Assembly: GCA_025354165.1 (NCBI GenBank)
Contig: JANXNI010000052.1
Location: 82,191 to 146,190, forward strand
Length of the DNA: 64,000 nucleotides
Origin: Burkholderiales bacterium
GTDB taxonomy: Bacteria; Pseudomonadota; Gammaproteobacteria; Burkholderiales; Casimicrobiaceae
Direction: 5' to 3'
In this document: positions 8,715 through 16,615 of the stretch, piece by piece
Layout of the letters: each line of letters begins with the position of its first letter
How positions within the stretch are numbered: position 1 is the first letter of the stretch
Notes under the pieces: model-generated
Seen by the model: only the letters and a program-made list of their open reading frames with translations
Told to the model about the DNA's origin: nothing
Database searches by the model: none
Program-made: the position numbers and the translations under genes

Positions 8715-10400
8715 GTGTCCGCCTCCCTCGCTCTCGCCCGAAAATACCGCCCGCGTAACTTCTCCGAATTGATGGGGCAGGAGCATGTGGTGCGCGCGCT
8801 TTCTCATGCGTTAACCACCGGGCGTCTGCATCAGGCGTATCTGCTGACCGGTACACGCGGAGTCGGCAAAACGACCATCGCCCGCATCCTCGCGAAAACG
8901 CTGAATTGCGAAACGGGCGTCACGCCAACACCCTGCGGTGTTTGTCAGACTTGTCTGGATATTGATGCCGGCCGTTTTCCTGATCTTTTAGAGTTGGATG
9001 CGGCGTCGAATACCGGCGTCGACAACATGCGCGAAATCATCGACAACGCGCGTTACGCGCCGACCGCTGGGCGCTACAAGGTGTACCTCATCGACGAGGT
9101 ACACATGCTGTCGAAGAGCGCATTCAACTCAATGCTGAAGACGCTTGAAGAACCACCCGAGCATGTGAAGTTTGTACTCGCCACGACCGATCCGCAGAAG
9201 ATTCCGGTGACCGTGTTGTCGCGCTGTTTGCAATTTGCGCTGAAGCAATTTCCGCCTGAGCGCGTGGCCGAGCAATTGCATAAAGTATTGACCGCCGAGA
9301 ACGTGCCGTTCGATACGCCCGCGCTGCGCTTGATTGGTGAAGCGGCGCAGGGCTCGATGCGCGACGCGCTCTCGATCACCGATCAGGCGATTGCGTTTGG
9401 TCATGGCAAAGTCGAAGAGCAACAGGTTCGCCAGATGCTCGGCAACGTGGATCGCGATTTCGTCTGGCGGGTGCTGGATGCGGTGGTGGCGCGTGATGCA
9501 ACGGCGCTCGCGGCTGAGGTTGAGCGATGTTTCGAGCAGGCGCTTGCGGCGGACGATGCCCTTGCGCAACTCGCCCGTGCGCTGCATCGCATTGCGCTCG
9601 TTCAGGCGGTATCAGCAAGCGTCGACGCCGACGATCCTGACCACGCGCACATCACGCGCATTGCTGCCGCCCTAACCGCCGAAGAAATCCAGCTCTATTA
9701 TCAAATCGCGCTGCATGGTCGTGATGATCTGAGGCTTGCGCCCGATGAGCAGACAGCGCTGATGATGACGTTTTTGCGGCTGCTGGCGTTTGCGCCAACG
9801 AATGGCAATGAGCCCGTGCGAGAGGCTGCGCCGAGAGCGGGTTCTACTCCCCTCCCCCCTCGTGGGGGAGGGGTTGGGGGAGAGGGGGCTGGTAGCACCA
9901 GAACCACGGTTGCTGCTACGCCACCATCCCCCTCTCCCCAACCCTCCCCCTCCAAGGCGGAGGGGGCCAAACCGACGCCTGCTACCGGCGCGAACGATCA
10001 GGCTGAACCGCCCACCCAACGCGAATTCGATGGCGACTGGCTACGGCTCGTCACCGCCCTCCCGCTCGCCGCCGTGGCCCGCGAACTGGCCCGTCACAGC
10101 ACCCTCATTAGCTGGGACAAAAGCCTGATCAAACTGGCCTTGCCGCAAGACAAGCGTCCGCTCGCCACGCAAAAAGAACGCCTCGCGGGCACGCTGTCGG
10201 AATACTTCGGTCGCCCGCTCAAACTGGAGATCGAACTCACCGACAACGCGGGCGAATCTGTAGCCGTGCGCGACAAGCAGGTCAAGGACGAAAAGCAGAC
10301 CGCCGCCGAGATCGCCTTCATGGCTGATCCTGCCGTGCAGGTGTTGCTCACCGAGGGGCAGGGCCGCATTCGGGCGGGTAGCATTCAGGCCAATGACTAA
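8715..10400 (+). CDS. dnaX: DNA polymerase III subunit gamma/tau
   Basis: Clamp-loader ATPase that also couples the polymerase cores through the tau C-terminus. It starts at a GTG (MSASLALARKYRPRNF). Walker A is GTRGVGKTT near residue 47. A four-cysteine zinc module (CETGVTPTPCGVCQTC) follows, then the DEVH box near residue 126 and the sensor 1 region at LATTDPQ. The tau-specific domain lies after residue 430. Residues about 378–418 (Pro/Gly/Ser rich) are encoded by a dispersed repeat inserted in frame in the linker. No A-rich slippery frameshift heptamer was seen. At 561 residues it is shorter than E. coli tau. It forms an operon with ybaB and probably recR. Confidence 0.95.
   Translation: MSASLALARKYRPRNFSELMGQEHVVRALSHALTTGRLHQAYLLTGTRGVGKTTIARILAKTLNCETGVTPTPCGVCQTCLDIDAGRFPDLLELDAASNTGVDNMREIIDNARYAPTAGRYKVYLIDEVHMLSKSAFNSMLKTLEEPPEHVKFVLATTDPQKIPVTVLSRCLQFALKQFPPERVAEQLHKVLTAENVPFDTPALRLIGEAAQGSMRDALSITDQAIAFGHGKVEEQQVRQMLGNVDRDFVWRVLDAVVARDATALAAEVERCFEQALAADDALAQLARALHRIALVQAVSASVDADDPDHAHITRIAAALTAEEIQLYYQIALHGRDDLRLAPDEQTALMMTFLRLLAFAPTNGNEPVREAAPRAGSTPLPPRGGGVGGEGAGSTRTTVAATPPSPSPQPSPSKAEGAKPTPATGANDQAEPPTQREFDGDWLRLVTALPLAAVARELARHSTLISWDKSLIKLALPQDKRPLATQKERLAGTLSEYFGRPLKLEIELTDNAGESVAVRDKQVKDEKQTAAEIAFMADPAVQVLLTEGQGRIRAGSIQAND
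9848..9968. repeat. CT/GA-rich double-hairpin repeat inside dnaX
   Basis: A GC-rich hairpin (CCCCTCCCCC to GGGGGAGGGG) is followed by a core containing AACCACGGTTGCTG and then a second, oppositely oriented C-rich hairpin ending in GGAGGGGGCCAAA. The same layout occurs at 13466–13588 and in part at 59854–59916. Its length keeps the dnaX frame open. Confidence 0.8.
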
Positions 10401-10418
10401 CGATTCAGGAGACACACA

Positions 10419-10745
10419 ATGCTAGGTAAAGGCGGAATGGCGGGCCTCATGCAGCAAGCTCAGCGCATGCAGGAAAACATGAAAAAAGCGCAGGACGAAA
10501 TCGCCGCGATGGAAGTCGAAGGTCAGGCGGGCGCAGGCATGGTCAAGATCACCATGACCGGCAAGCACGACTGCAAACGCGTGCAGATTGACGCAGGCGT
10601 GATGGATGACAAAGACATGCTCGAAGACCTGATAACTGCTGCGATCAATGACGCGTCGCGCAAGATTGAGCAGACGAGTGCTGCCAAGATGGGAGCGCTC
10701 GGGGCGGGGATGAATTTGCCGCCTGGGATGAAACTCCCGTTTTGA
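10419..10745 (+). CDS. Nucleoid-associated protein, YbaB/EbfC family
   Basis: Small dimeric DNA-binding protein found between dnaX and recR in many bacteria. The 108 residues include the N-terminal helix [20 protein letters not shown] and the conserved VTMTGKHD-like central strand ([17 protein letters not shown]). The C-terminus is Met/Gly rich (LPPGMKLPF). It starts 18 bases after dnaX with an AGGAG-like site, so it is very likely in the same transcript. Confidence 0.94.
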   Translation: MLGKGGMAGLMQQAQRMQENMKKAQDEIAAMEVEGQAGAGMVKITMTGKHDCKRVQIDAGVMDDKDMLEDLITAAINDASRKIEQTSAAKMGALGAGMNLPPGMKLPF

Positions 10746-10795
10746 GCCCAACATAAAGGGCGAACGGTTCGATAGCAGATGCCATTCACACTCCT

Positions 10796-10914
10796 ATGCC
10801 GTCATCCTCGCGAAAGCGGGGATCCAGCTCGTGCACACAGCGCGCAGCGCTCACTTCCCCCGGTTCGTTCCAGCCACCTTTCTGGATTCCCGCCTGCGGC
10901 GAGAATGACGGCAT
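10796..10914. repeat. Dispersed GTCATTC-type inverted repeat
   Basis: The element is bounded by ATGCCGTCAT and ATGACGGCAT. It contains CTCGCGAAAGCGGGGATCCAG on the left and CTGGATTCCCGCCTGCGGCGAG on the right. It fills the ybaB–recR gap. A related copy is at 60449–60551 and a half copy at 15611–15639. This repeat type is widespread in Proteobacteria. Confidence 0.8.
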
Positions 10915-10929
10915 GAGGGATAGCGCATC

Positions 10930-11517
10930 GTGACCCCCGTCTCCTTCAAAGTCCTGATCGACGCGCTAAAACAGCTGCCCGGCATCGGCCCGCGTGCAGC
11001 CCAACGCATCGCGTTCGAGCTCGTACAACACAAACGCGACGCCGCGTTAGGCCTCGCGAAAGCGCTCGAAGGCGCGCTCGAAAAACTCGGGCACTGCGAG
11101 CGCTGCAACACGCTCTCGGAAGAGCCGCTGTGCAGCCTCTGCTCGTCCAAACGACGCGACCCATCGATCCTCTGCGTCATCGAAACGCCGTCCGACCAGA
11201 TCACGCTTGAGCAGTCCGGCGCGTTCAGCGGGCTCTACTTCGTACTCATGGGTCGCCTGTCCCCGCTCGACGGCGTCGGCCCCGCGCAAATTCACCTCGA
11301 AAAACTCGTCAACCGCGCCACCGACGGCACCGTCAAAGAAGTCATCCTCGCCACCAACTTCACCAACGAAGGCGAAGTGACCGCGCACGTCATCACCGAA
11401 CTGCTGGAACCGCAAGGCGTGAAGGTTTCGCGGCTCGCGCGGGGGATTCCGATTGGTAGTGAACTGGAATATGTGGATGCGGCTACGGTCGCGCAGGCGG
11501 TTCGGGAGAGGAGGTGA
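10930..11517 (+). CDS. recR: Recombination mediator RecR
   Basis: Works with RecF/RecO to load RecA at gapped DNA. It starts at a GTG. The 195 residues contain the helix-hairpin-helix [16 protein letters not shown], the zinc finger [16 protein letters not shown], and a Toprim domain with VIETPSDQ and the [11 protein letters not shown] segment. The length is normal. It follows ybaB after a dispersed repeat that may reduce cotranscription. Confidence 0.96.
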   Translation: MTPVSFKVLIDALKQLPGIGPRAAQRIAFELVQHKRDAALGLAKALEGALEKLGHCERCNTLSEEPLCSLCSSKRRDPSILCVIETPSDQITLEQSGAFSGLYFVLMGRLSPLDGVGPAQIHLEKLVNRATDGTVKEVILATNFTNEGEVTAHVITELLEPQGVKVSRLARGIPIGSELEYVDAATVAQAVRERR

Positions 11518-11521
11518 GTCA

Positions 11522-11818
11522 ATGGCTAAGAGACGCATCCTGATCGGACGCAAATTTGCTTGGGCGTACTTCGCTCTCGTAGTTGCGGCGACCGCGTGGG
11601 CTTGGTACATCGACATCAAGTTGATTGACTCAAGCCGAGAGCACTTACTGCCGGATCTTGTGCATTTCGTAGCTGCGCTCCCGAGTTCGATCAGCGTTCT
11701 TTTTCTGTCCGGATTTTGGCCGAATTTCTTTGATCTACCCTTTGTGCAATTGAGTTGGGTCACACTCTGTGGCTTTCTTCAAGCGGGAACGCTCTTTTGG
11801 CTATCGGAGTCAGCTTAG
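11522..11818 (+). CDS. Small membrane protein of unknown function
   Basis: A 98-residue protein with three predicted membrane helices, at about residues 10–27, 42–62 and 78–94. The ATG at 11522 is chosen because a strong AGGAGGT site sits just before it, inside the end of recR. An upstream in-frame start at 11453 lies in recR coding sequence. I do not recognise a family. The tight spacing of four bases to recR suggests cotranscription. Confidence 0.6.
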   Translation: MAKRRILIGRKFAWAYFALVVAATAWAWYIDIKLIDSSREHLLPDLVHFVAALPSSISVLFLSGFWPNFFDLPFVQLSWVTLCGFLQAGTLFWLSESA

Positions 11819-11853
11819 AGTCGTAGGGTGCGCATCAGAATGCGCGTAAGGGC

Positions 11854-11934
11854 CGTAGGGCGGAACGCTTGCGGTTCCGCCGAACGCGGTTGCGTGCCAC
11901 CGATGGCGGAACCCCTCCGGGTATCCGCCCTACG
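11854..11934. repeat. CGTAGGGCGGA inverted repeat
   Basis: CGTAGGGCGGAA at the left end is matched by TCCGCCCTACG at the right end, with an internal GGTTCCGCCGAACGCGG segment. A related GTAGGGTGCGCA hairpin lies immediately to the left, from 11823. The right end touches the 116-bp repeat copy E. Confidence 0.7.
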
Positions 11935-12048
11935 GCTTCTTCGTGTAATCGCGACTGTGTTTGGGCTAAAGGCGAATAACGACTGATATCGATAAATGCC
12001 ATTTTGCATATCTATCCCCCGTTCAACGGTCATTTCAGCGCAAAGCTG
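11933..12048. repeat. 116-bp palindromic repeat, copy E
   Basis: Complete copy with the perfect palindromic centre TATCGATA at 11987–11994. The left arm (CGGCTTCTTCGTGTAATCG) is more diverged than the right arm (TTTCAGCGCAAAGCTG). The last 14 bases overlap the 3' end of rsmA and provide its final codons and stop. Confidence 0.8.
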
Positions 12049-12859
12049 TTGACGCCTTCTTTCCAAATACCCAATCCGAAATCGCCATAAATTCCTCGCA
12101 CGTCAATTCCTCGGCGCGGGCTTGCGGATTGACGCTGATTTCGGTCCACGCCTCGGGCGTCATCCATGCGCCGAGGCTCTTTCTGAGCATCTTCCTGCGT
12201 TGCGTGAAGGCGGTGGTGACGATTTGTGCGAACAGGGTTTCGTCTTGGGGTTGCAACCGTTCCGTGCCCAATGGCGTGAGCCGCACGATGCTTGAATCGA
12301 CCGCTGGCACCGGTTTGAACGCGGTGGGCGGCACGTCGAAACACTTCTCGATTTTGAAGCGATATTGCAGCATCACCGAGAGCCGTCCGCGCTCGCCGTC
12401 GCCCGCAGCGGCGGCCATGCGATCCACGACTTCTTTTTGCAGCATGAAGGTCAGGTCGCTGATGCGCGATTCAAATTCGCAGAGCCGAAACAGGATCGGC
12501 GTGGAGATGTTGTAGGGCAGGTTGCCCACGACGCGCAGAGGCGAAGGCAGCGTTGCGAAGTCAAATTCCATCGCGTCGGCCTGATGCACGCGCAACTTGC
12601 TATCGTCGAATTCGTGCGTCAGCCGCGCCACCAGATCGCGGTCGATTTCGATGGCATCGATGCTGCCGTTCAGTCCCATCGCATGGATGAGTTTGCGCGT
12701 GATCGCCGCCTGCCCCGGCCCGATTTCCACGATGTGTTGACCGGGCTGCGGATCAATCGCCTCAACGATGCGATTGATGATCGATTGATCGACGAGGAAG
12801 TTTTGACCGAAGCGCTTGCGGGCGCGGTGCGCTGTGGGGTGTTTCGCGAATTCACTCAT
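12035..12859 (-). CDS. rsmA: 16S rRNA adenine dimethyltransferase RsmA (KsgA)
   Basis: Dimethylates two adjacent adenines near the 3' end of 16S rRNA during small-subunit maturation. The 274 residues show the N-terminal ARKRFGQNFL motif, the SAM-binding VEIGPGQAAIT motif I, and the catalytic NLPYNIST motif near residue 115. The C-terminal helical domain is complete. The last residues (TALR and stop) lie inside repeat copy E. The start overlaps the stop of the upstream DUF3445 gene by four bases (ATGA), so the two are translationally coupled. Confidence 0.96.
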   Translation of the reverse strand: MSEFAKHPTAHRARKRFGQNFLVDQSIINRIVEAIDPQPGQHIVEIGPGQAAITRKLIHAMGLNGSIDAIEIDRDLVARLTHEFDDSKLRVHQADAMEFDFATLPSPLRVVGNLPYNISTPILFRLCEFESRISDLTFMLQKEVVDRMAAAAGDGERGRLSVMLQYRFKIEKCFDVPPTAFKPVPAVDSSIVRLTPLGTERLQPQDETLFAQIVTTAFTQRRKMLRKSLGAWMTPEAWTEISVNPQARAEELTCEEFMAISDWVFGKKASTALR

Positions 12860-13815
12860 TCGAAATGATCCAGTTCAGCGAGAAGTCGCGGCATCGCGTT
12901 GGTCATGCCGCGATAGGCGATGACCTCGGGCGTCATGGAGCGTAGTGATGCCGCGAGCGCCTGGGCGCGCGTGGCGACAACGCCACCCGACCCAACGACC
13001 GCCTCAGGGCGAACGGAGAGGGGTAGGCGCAGAACGTCAACTAATGGACTCATCATCACGCGAATAAAAAACACCGCGCGCTGAAATTGCGGCAATGGCA
13101 ATGTGGTTTGCCTCTCAACGCGGAAGAAGAGGTTCGGCAACAACGGCGACATATCGCGCAGCGCCCCCGTCCACCACGCCTGATTTTTCTCCGGGTGTTG
13201 ATCCAGACTTGCGCTCGGCACGATGAGCCAGACGTGACGCAGCATCGGCTGCTTCATGAACGCCATCGTCATGATGCTTTGGCCGACGGCGAGGAGTGTT
13301 TGATTGTCGGCAACGGGCGCGTGAATCGCGGCGAAGTCCAACCCCAATTTCTCGCGCGGATCCCAGCGTGAGGGGAAACAGACCGAGAGGTATTCGGTGC
13401 GCAGTGCGTCGGCTTCTTGTTTCAGGATTACGAAGTCTTCTTGCATAGCAAGAGCAACGTCCGATCCCCTCTCCCCTTGCGGGAGAGGGCTAGGGTGAGG
13501 GGTATGTTTCAGCGGGGAGCCACGGTTGCTGGAACTGCCACCTTCCCCCTCACCCCAACCCTCTCCCGCGAGGGGAGAGGGGGCCAAACCCGAGATCGCT
13601 GCGAGAGCGTCTTCATTCGGCGAGCCCACCATCGCACGCTCGCGATGGGTAGCGATCACTTGCCCGCGCTCTCGCCGATAAACCTCAGCTAACTCATCGC
13701 GCAACAACCAAGCAGGCGCATCCGCGTCCAGCTTCTCCAGATTCGGGCGCATGCGAAACGGCGTGGTCACGGGCCAAGGCATCGCGCTTGCGGGCGTTAG
13801 CCAATCAGGCTGCAT
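12856..13815 (-). CDS. DUF3445 protein, heme-dependent oxidative N-demethylase-like
   Basis: The 319-residue protein matches the DUF3445 family, members of which act as a heme subunit of oxidative N-demethylases. Supporting motifs are TPFRMRPNLEKLD at the start, then MQEDFVILK, VCFPSRWDPREKLG, FAAIHAPV, and late FFRVERQTTLPLPQFQRAVFF. Residues about 76–117 (PSPLAGEGWGEGEGG and onward) are not part of the family; they are translated from a dispersed repeat inserted in frame. The partner subunits of the known demethylase are not nearby, so substrate and function remain open. Confidence 0.7.
   Translation of the reverse strand: MQPDWLTPASAMPWPVTTPFRMRPNLEKLDADAPAWLLRDELAEVYRRERGQVIATHRERAMVGSPNEDALAAISGLAPSPLAGEGWGEGEGGSSSNRGSPLKHTPHPSPLPQGERGSDVALAMQEDFVILKQEADALRTEYLSVCFPSRWDPREKLGLDFAAIHAPVADNQTLLAVGQSIMTMAFMKQPMLRHVWLIVPSASLDQHPEKNQAWWTGALRDMSPLLPNLFFRVERQTTLPLPQFQRAVFFIRVMMSPLVDVLRLPLSVRPEAVVGSGGVVATRAQALAASLRSMTPEVIAYRGMTNAMPRLLAELDHFE
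13466..13588. repeat. CT/GA-rich double-hairpin repeat inside the DUF3445 gene
   Basis: Same composite as the copy in dnaX. It has a CCCCTCTCCCC hairpin, a core with GCCACGGTTGCTGGAACTGCC, and a second hairpin ending in GAGAGGGGGCCAAA. It stays in the reading frame of the minus-strand gene. Confidence 0.8.
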
Positions 13816-13818
13816 GGT

Positions 13819-14598
13819 TTACTGCGGCCACGCGGCTAGATATTCTTTCCAGTGCGTGCCGTCGTGCGCCGCGAGTTTGTCGCGCAACAGCGCAAGCTCG
13901 GCTGCGTATTCCGCCTTATCGAGATCGCCACGCATTGCCAGAAAGCGCAGGAATAGCAGGTAGGTGTTCGCCACATCGGTCTCGCAGTAAGCGCGAATCT
14001 CGGCGATTTCGCCGCGCTGAAATGCGGGCCAGACCTGGCTGCCGTCCATGCCCAGTTTTCCAGGGAAACCAGCGAGTTTCGCCATCGTGTCGAGCGGCGC
14101 GCTGGCGCGCGGTTGGTACATTGCGAGGAAGTCCATCAGGTCGAGATGGCGCTCCTTGTAGCGGTTCAGGTAATGGTCGAAATTGAACGCGCGGTCGTTG
14201 GCACCGGTCTCTAAAAATCGCGACGCGGTGACGCCGACGATGAGACCGCGCTGCATGAGTACCGGTAGATCAAATCCACCACCATTCCAGCTTACAAGCT
14301 GCGGCGTTCTGCGCTCGATCAGTTCGAAAAATTTCTGGATGATTGTGGTTTCGTCATCGGTTGGCTCGCCTAACGACCATATCGCGAGTTTGTCCGCGCC
14401 TTCGCGAAATGCGCACGAGATGGCGCACACGCGTTGCAGGTGATGCGGCAAAAATTCTGTGCCGTTCTTCAGGCGCTGCTGCGCGAACGCCCATAGCGCC
14501 ACTTCATCGTCTGTGAGCGACGCAGGTAAATCATGAAGACGGCGAATCCCCGGTACGTCGGGGATCGATTCGATGTCGAATATGAGGGTGGGCAGCAT
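13819..14598 (-). CDS. PolB-like 3'-5' exonuclease
   Basis: A 259-residue protein of the predicted DNA polymerase B-like exonuclease family (RNase H fold, DEDD). The acidic motifs are visible: LIFDIESIPD near residue 8, SWNGGGFDLPVL near residue 106, and the final ETDVANTYLLFLRF near residue 207. It has no polymerase domain, so it is a stand-alone exonuclease; its substrate is not known from sequence. The gene ends 4 bases upstream of the DUF3445 start, which indicates an operon with that gene and rsmA. Confidence 0.85.
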   Translation of the reverse strand: MLPTLIFDIESIPDVPGIRRLHDLPASLTDDEVALWAFAQQRLKNGTEFLPHHLQRVCAISCAFREGADKLAIWSLGEPTDDETTIIQKFFELIERRTPQLVSWNGGGFDLPVLMQRGLIVGVTASRFLETGANDRAFNFDHYLNRYKERHLDLMDFLAMYQPRASAPLDTMAKLAGFPGKLGMDGSQVWPAFQRGEIAEIRAYCETDVANTYLLFLRFLAMRGDLDKAEYAAELALLRDKLAAHDGTHWKEYLAAWPQ

Positions 14599-14606
14599 GG
14601 CTACAT

Positions 14607-14672
14607 TGTAGGAGCGGCTCTGCCGCGATCCCCCCGTCGCAAACGCTTATCGCGGCCAAGGCCGATCCCACA
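14607..14672. repeat. REP-like repeat (GGAGCGGCT type)
   Basis: TGTAGGAGCGGCTCTGCCGCGAT is mirrored by ATCGCGGCCAAGGCCGATCCCACA, giving two facing hairpins. It lies between the exonuclease and cysM. A cleaner copy is at 58815–58879. Confidence 0.7.
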
Positions 14673-14677
14673 GGTTG

Positions 14678-15586
14678 CTAGCCGGGAAACACACCTGTCG
14701 ACAAATAGCGATCCCCACGATCACACACGATGAACACGAAGGTGCCGTTCTCAACGCCTTTCGCGAGGCGCAACGTGATTGCCAGCGCACCCGCCGCGCT
14801 GATGCCGCAGAAAATGCCTTCCTGCACGGCCATTTGTCGCGCCATTTCTTCGGCATCGGCCTGCGACACTTCTTCAACCAAATCAACGCGCGCTTTTTTG
14901 AAGATGGCGGGGCGATACGCTTCCGGCCATTTGCGAATGCCAGCGATGCTTGATCCGTCGGTCGGCTGCGCGCCAACGATCACGATCTTTTCGTTCTGTT
15001 CCTTGAGGTAATTCGAGATACCGGTGATGGTGCCGGTGGTGCCCATTGCGCTCACGAAATGAGTCACCTGGCCGTTCGTCTGCCGCCAGATTTCCGGCCC
15101 GGTGCCCACGTAATGCGCGAGTGGATTGTCTGGGTTAGCGAACTGGTCGAGCACTCGGCCTTTGCCTTGTTGCTCCATCTCCACGGCGAGATCGCGCGCG
15201 CCTTCGATGCCTTTTTCTTTCGAAACCAGCACCAGTTCAGCGCCATACGCCTTCATCGCCTGACGTCGCTCAACCGACTGGTTCTCGGGCATGATCAGCA
15301 GCATCTTGTAGCCGCGCATGGCCGCGACCATCGCGAGCGCAATCCCCGTGTTGCCGGAGGTCGCCTCAATGAGCGTGTCGCCTGGCTTGATGGTGCCGCG
15401 CTTTTCCGCTTCCACAATCATCGAATACGCCGGGCGATCTTTCACGCTGCCCGCCGGGTTGTTGCCTTCCAGTTTGCCGAGGATGACGGTGCTCTCAGGC
15501 ACGCCGTACATGGCGGGTAGACGTTGCAAGCGAACGAGCGGGGTGTTGCCGATGGTGGAGTCGATGGTGGGGTAGGAGGTACTCAT
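14678..15586 (-). CDS. cysM: Cysteine synthase B
   Basis: PLP enzyme that makes cysteine from O-acetylserine and sulfide or thiosulfate. The ATG at 15586 (MSTSYPTIDSTIGNTPLVRL) gives 302 residues, the usual CysM length. The PLP lysine lies in NNPAGSVKDRPA, the substrate loop is EATSGNTG, and the cofactor phosphate loop is SAMGTTGTITG. Loop sequences and length favour CysM over CysK. An upstream in-frame GTG at 15607 adds seven unneeded residues. Confidence 0.94.
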   Translation of the reverse strand: MSTSYPTIDSTIGNTPLVRLQRLPAMYGVPESTVILGKLEGNNPAGSVKDRPAYSMIVEAEKRGTIKPGDTLIEATSGNTGIALAMVAAMRGYKMLLIMPENQSVERRQAMKAYGAELVLVSKEKGIEGARDLAVEMEQQGKGRVLDQFANPDNPLAHYVGTGPEIWRQTNGQVTHFVSAMGTTGTITGISNYLKEQNEKIVIVGAQPTDGSSIAGIRKWPEAYRPAIFKKARVDLVEEVSQADAEEMARQMAVQEGIFCGISAAGALAITLRLAKGVENGTFVFIVCDRGDRYLSTGVFPG

Positions 15587-15610
15587 CAAGTGGCTGCCGG
15601 TGGTCACATT

Positions 15611-15639
15611 GTGGATTCCCGCCTGCGGCGAGAATGACG
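15611..15639. repeat. Half copy of the GTCATTC-type repeat
   Basis: GTGGATTCCCGCCTGCGGCGAGAATGACG matches the right half of the element at 10796–10914. The left half is missing. Confidence 0.65.
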
Positions 15640-15664
15640 ACGATTTGATTATCCCGCACCAAAG

Positions 15665-15690
15665 AAAAACCCCGCCGAAGCGGGGTTTTT
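15665..15690 (-). terminator. Terminator of the comEA-like gene
   Basis: AAAAACCCCGC, a short loop, and GCGGGGTTTTT form a strong stem with T-runs on both strands. It lies 20 bases downstream of the ComEA-like stop and can work in either direction. Confidence 0.88.
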
Positions 15691-15709
15691 CAGGACTGAC
15701 CGGGAGAGC

Positions 15710-16426
15710 TTAGGGCTTCTTCGGGGCGTCGTCTTTTTTGGCGGCATCTTTAGCTGGAGCTTCCTTTGCTTTGGCAGCATCCGCTTTTTTCTTGGCAGCT
15801 TCGTCTTTTTTGGCTTTGGCGTCAGCTTCTTTTTTTGCTTTGGCCTCGTCAGCCTTGGCTTTCTTGTCAGCGGCTTTCTTGGCTGCGGCTTCTGATTTGG
15901 CTTTTTTGGCTTCTTCTTTTTTCGCTTTGTCAGCAGCAGCCTTTTCGTCTTTGCTCATTGGCTTGTCAGCAGCTTTTGGCGCGGCAGCAGCAGCAGCAGC
16001 AGGTGCAGCGGCTTTAGGCGCTTCTTTTGTTGCAGCAGCGGCTGGAGCGGCCATCTTGCCCGCATCAGCTTTCGGAGCGGCGGCAGCACCGGCGGCAGCG
16101 GCTGGGGCAGCAGCTTTGCCAGCGTCAGCTTTAGGCGTGTCTTTTTTGGCTTCGGTTTTCCAGTCGATTTTGGTCGGGCCAGAAGTCGAAATCTTGTCTT
16201 TCATTCCGACGAAGTTTTTGTCGCCAATGCCTTCTACCTTGATCAGGTCTTCATTCGACTTGAATGGGCCATTTTTGGCGCGGTAGTCGATGATCGCTTT
16301 GGCGCGGACTGGACCAACTTCTGGCAGCGCTTCGAGTTCAGACTGGGTTGCGGTGTTGATGTTGACGGCAGCGAATGCCGAGCCAGCCAGCAGGAATGCT
16401 GCGAGCAGTGCGTAGATTTTGTTCAT
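15710..16426 (-). CDS. ComEA-like helix-hairpin-helix protein with Ala/Lys-rich tail
   Basis: The ATG at 16426 gives a signal peptide (MNKIYALLAAFLLAGSAFA) and a 238-residue protein. Residues about 20–80 form the ComEA-type double helix-hairpin-helix domain (VNINTATQSELEALPEVG, then IIDYRAKNGPFKS and LIKVEGIGDKNF), which binds DNA in competence ComEA proteins. The remaining roughly 150 residues are a low-complexity tail, first Ala/Pro rich and then Ala/Lys/Asp rich, resembling histone H1 tails. Known ComEA proteins in Gram-negatives are usually only about 100 residues. A role in DNA uptake or periplasmic DNA binding is inference. Confidence 0.8.
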   Translation of the reverse strand: MNKIYALLAAFLLAGSAFAAVNINTATQSELEALPEVGPVRAKAIIDYRAKNGPFKSNEDLIKVEGIGDKNFVGMKDKISTSGPTKIDWKTEAKKDTPKADAGKAAAPAAAAGAAAAPKADAGKMAAPAAAATKEAPKAAAPAAAAAAAPKAADKPMSKDEKAAADKAKKEEAKKAKSEAAAKKAADKKAKADEAKAKKEADAKAKKDEAAKKKADAAKAKEAPAKDAAKKDDAPKKP

Positions 16427-16615
16427 AATTTTTGTGTCTCTCCGTGGAAATTCCGGCTTGCCGGTGGGTGACGATTCAAACTGGCTTGTCGCGCTACTTG
16501 GGATAACGCGCCCTGTGCAGCAAAACACCGCCAGTCATGGTGTGCCGCTTAAACGCGCAAATTGTAGCGGGGGTTGACAAATCTGAGCATTCACTCAGTC
16601 AGCCTGCGACAGCCG

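Noticed and set aside
9848..9968. CRISPR-like or tandem array
   Set aside because: The repeats are two facing hairpins around one core, without regular spacers, and there are no cas genes in the window.
9200..10000. Programmed frameshift site in dnaX for gamma production
   Set aside because: No A-rich slippery heptamer with a following hairpin was found in frame.
15738..16286. Plus-strand frame opposite the ComEA-like tail
   Set aside because: Ala/Ser/Phe-rich shadow of the Ala/Lys tail, with no ribosome site.
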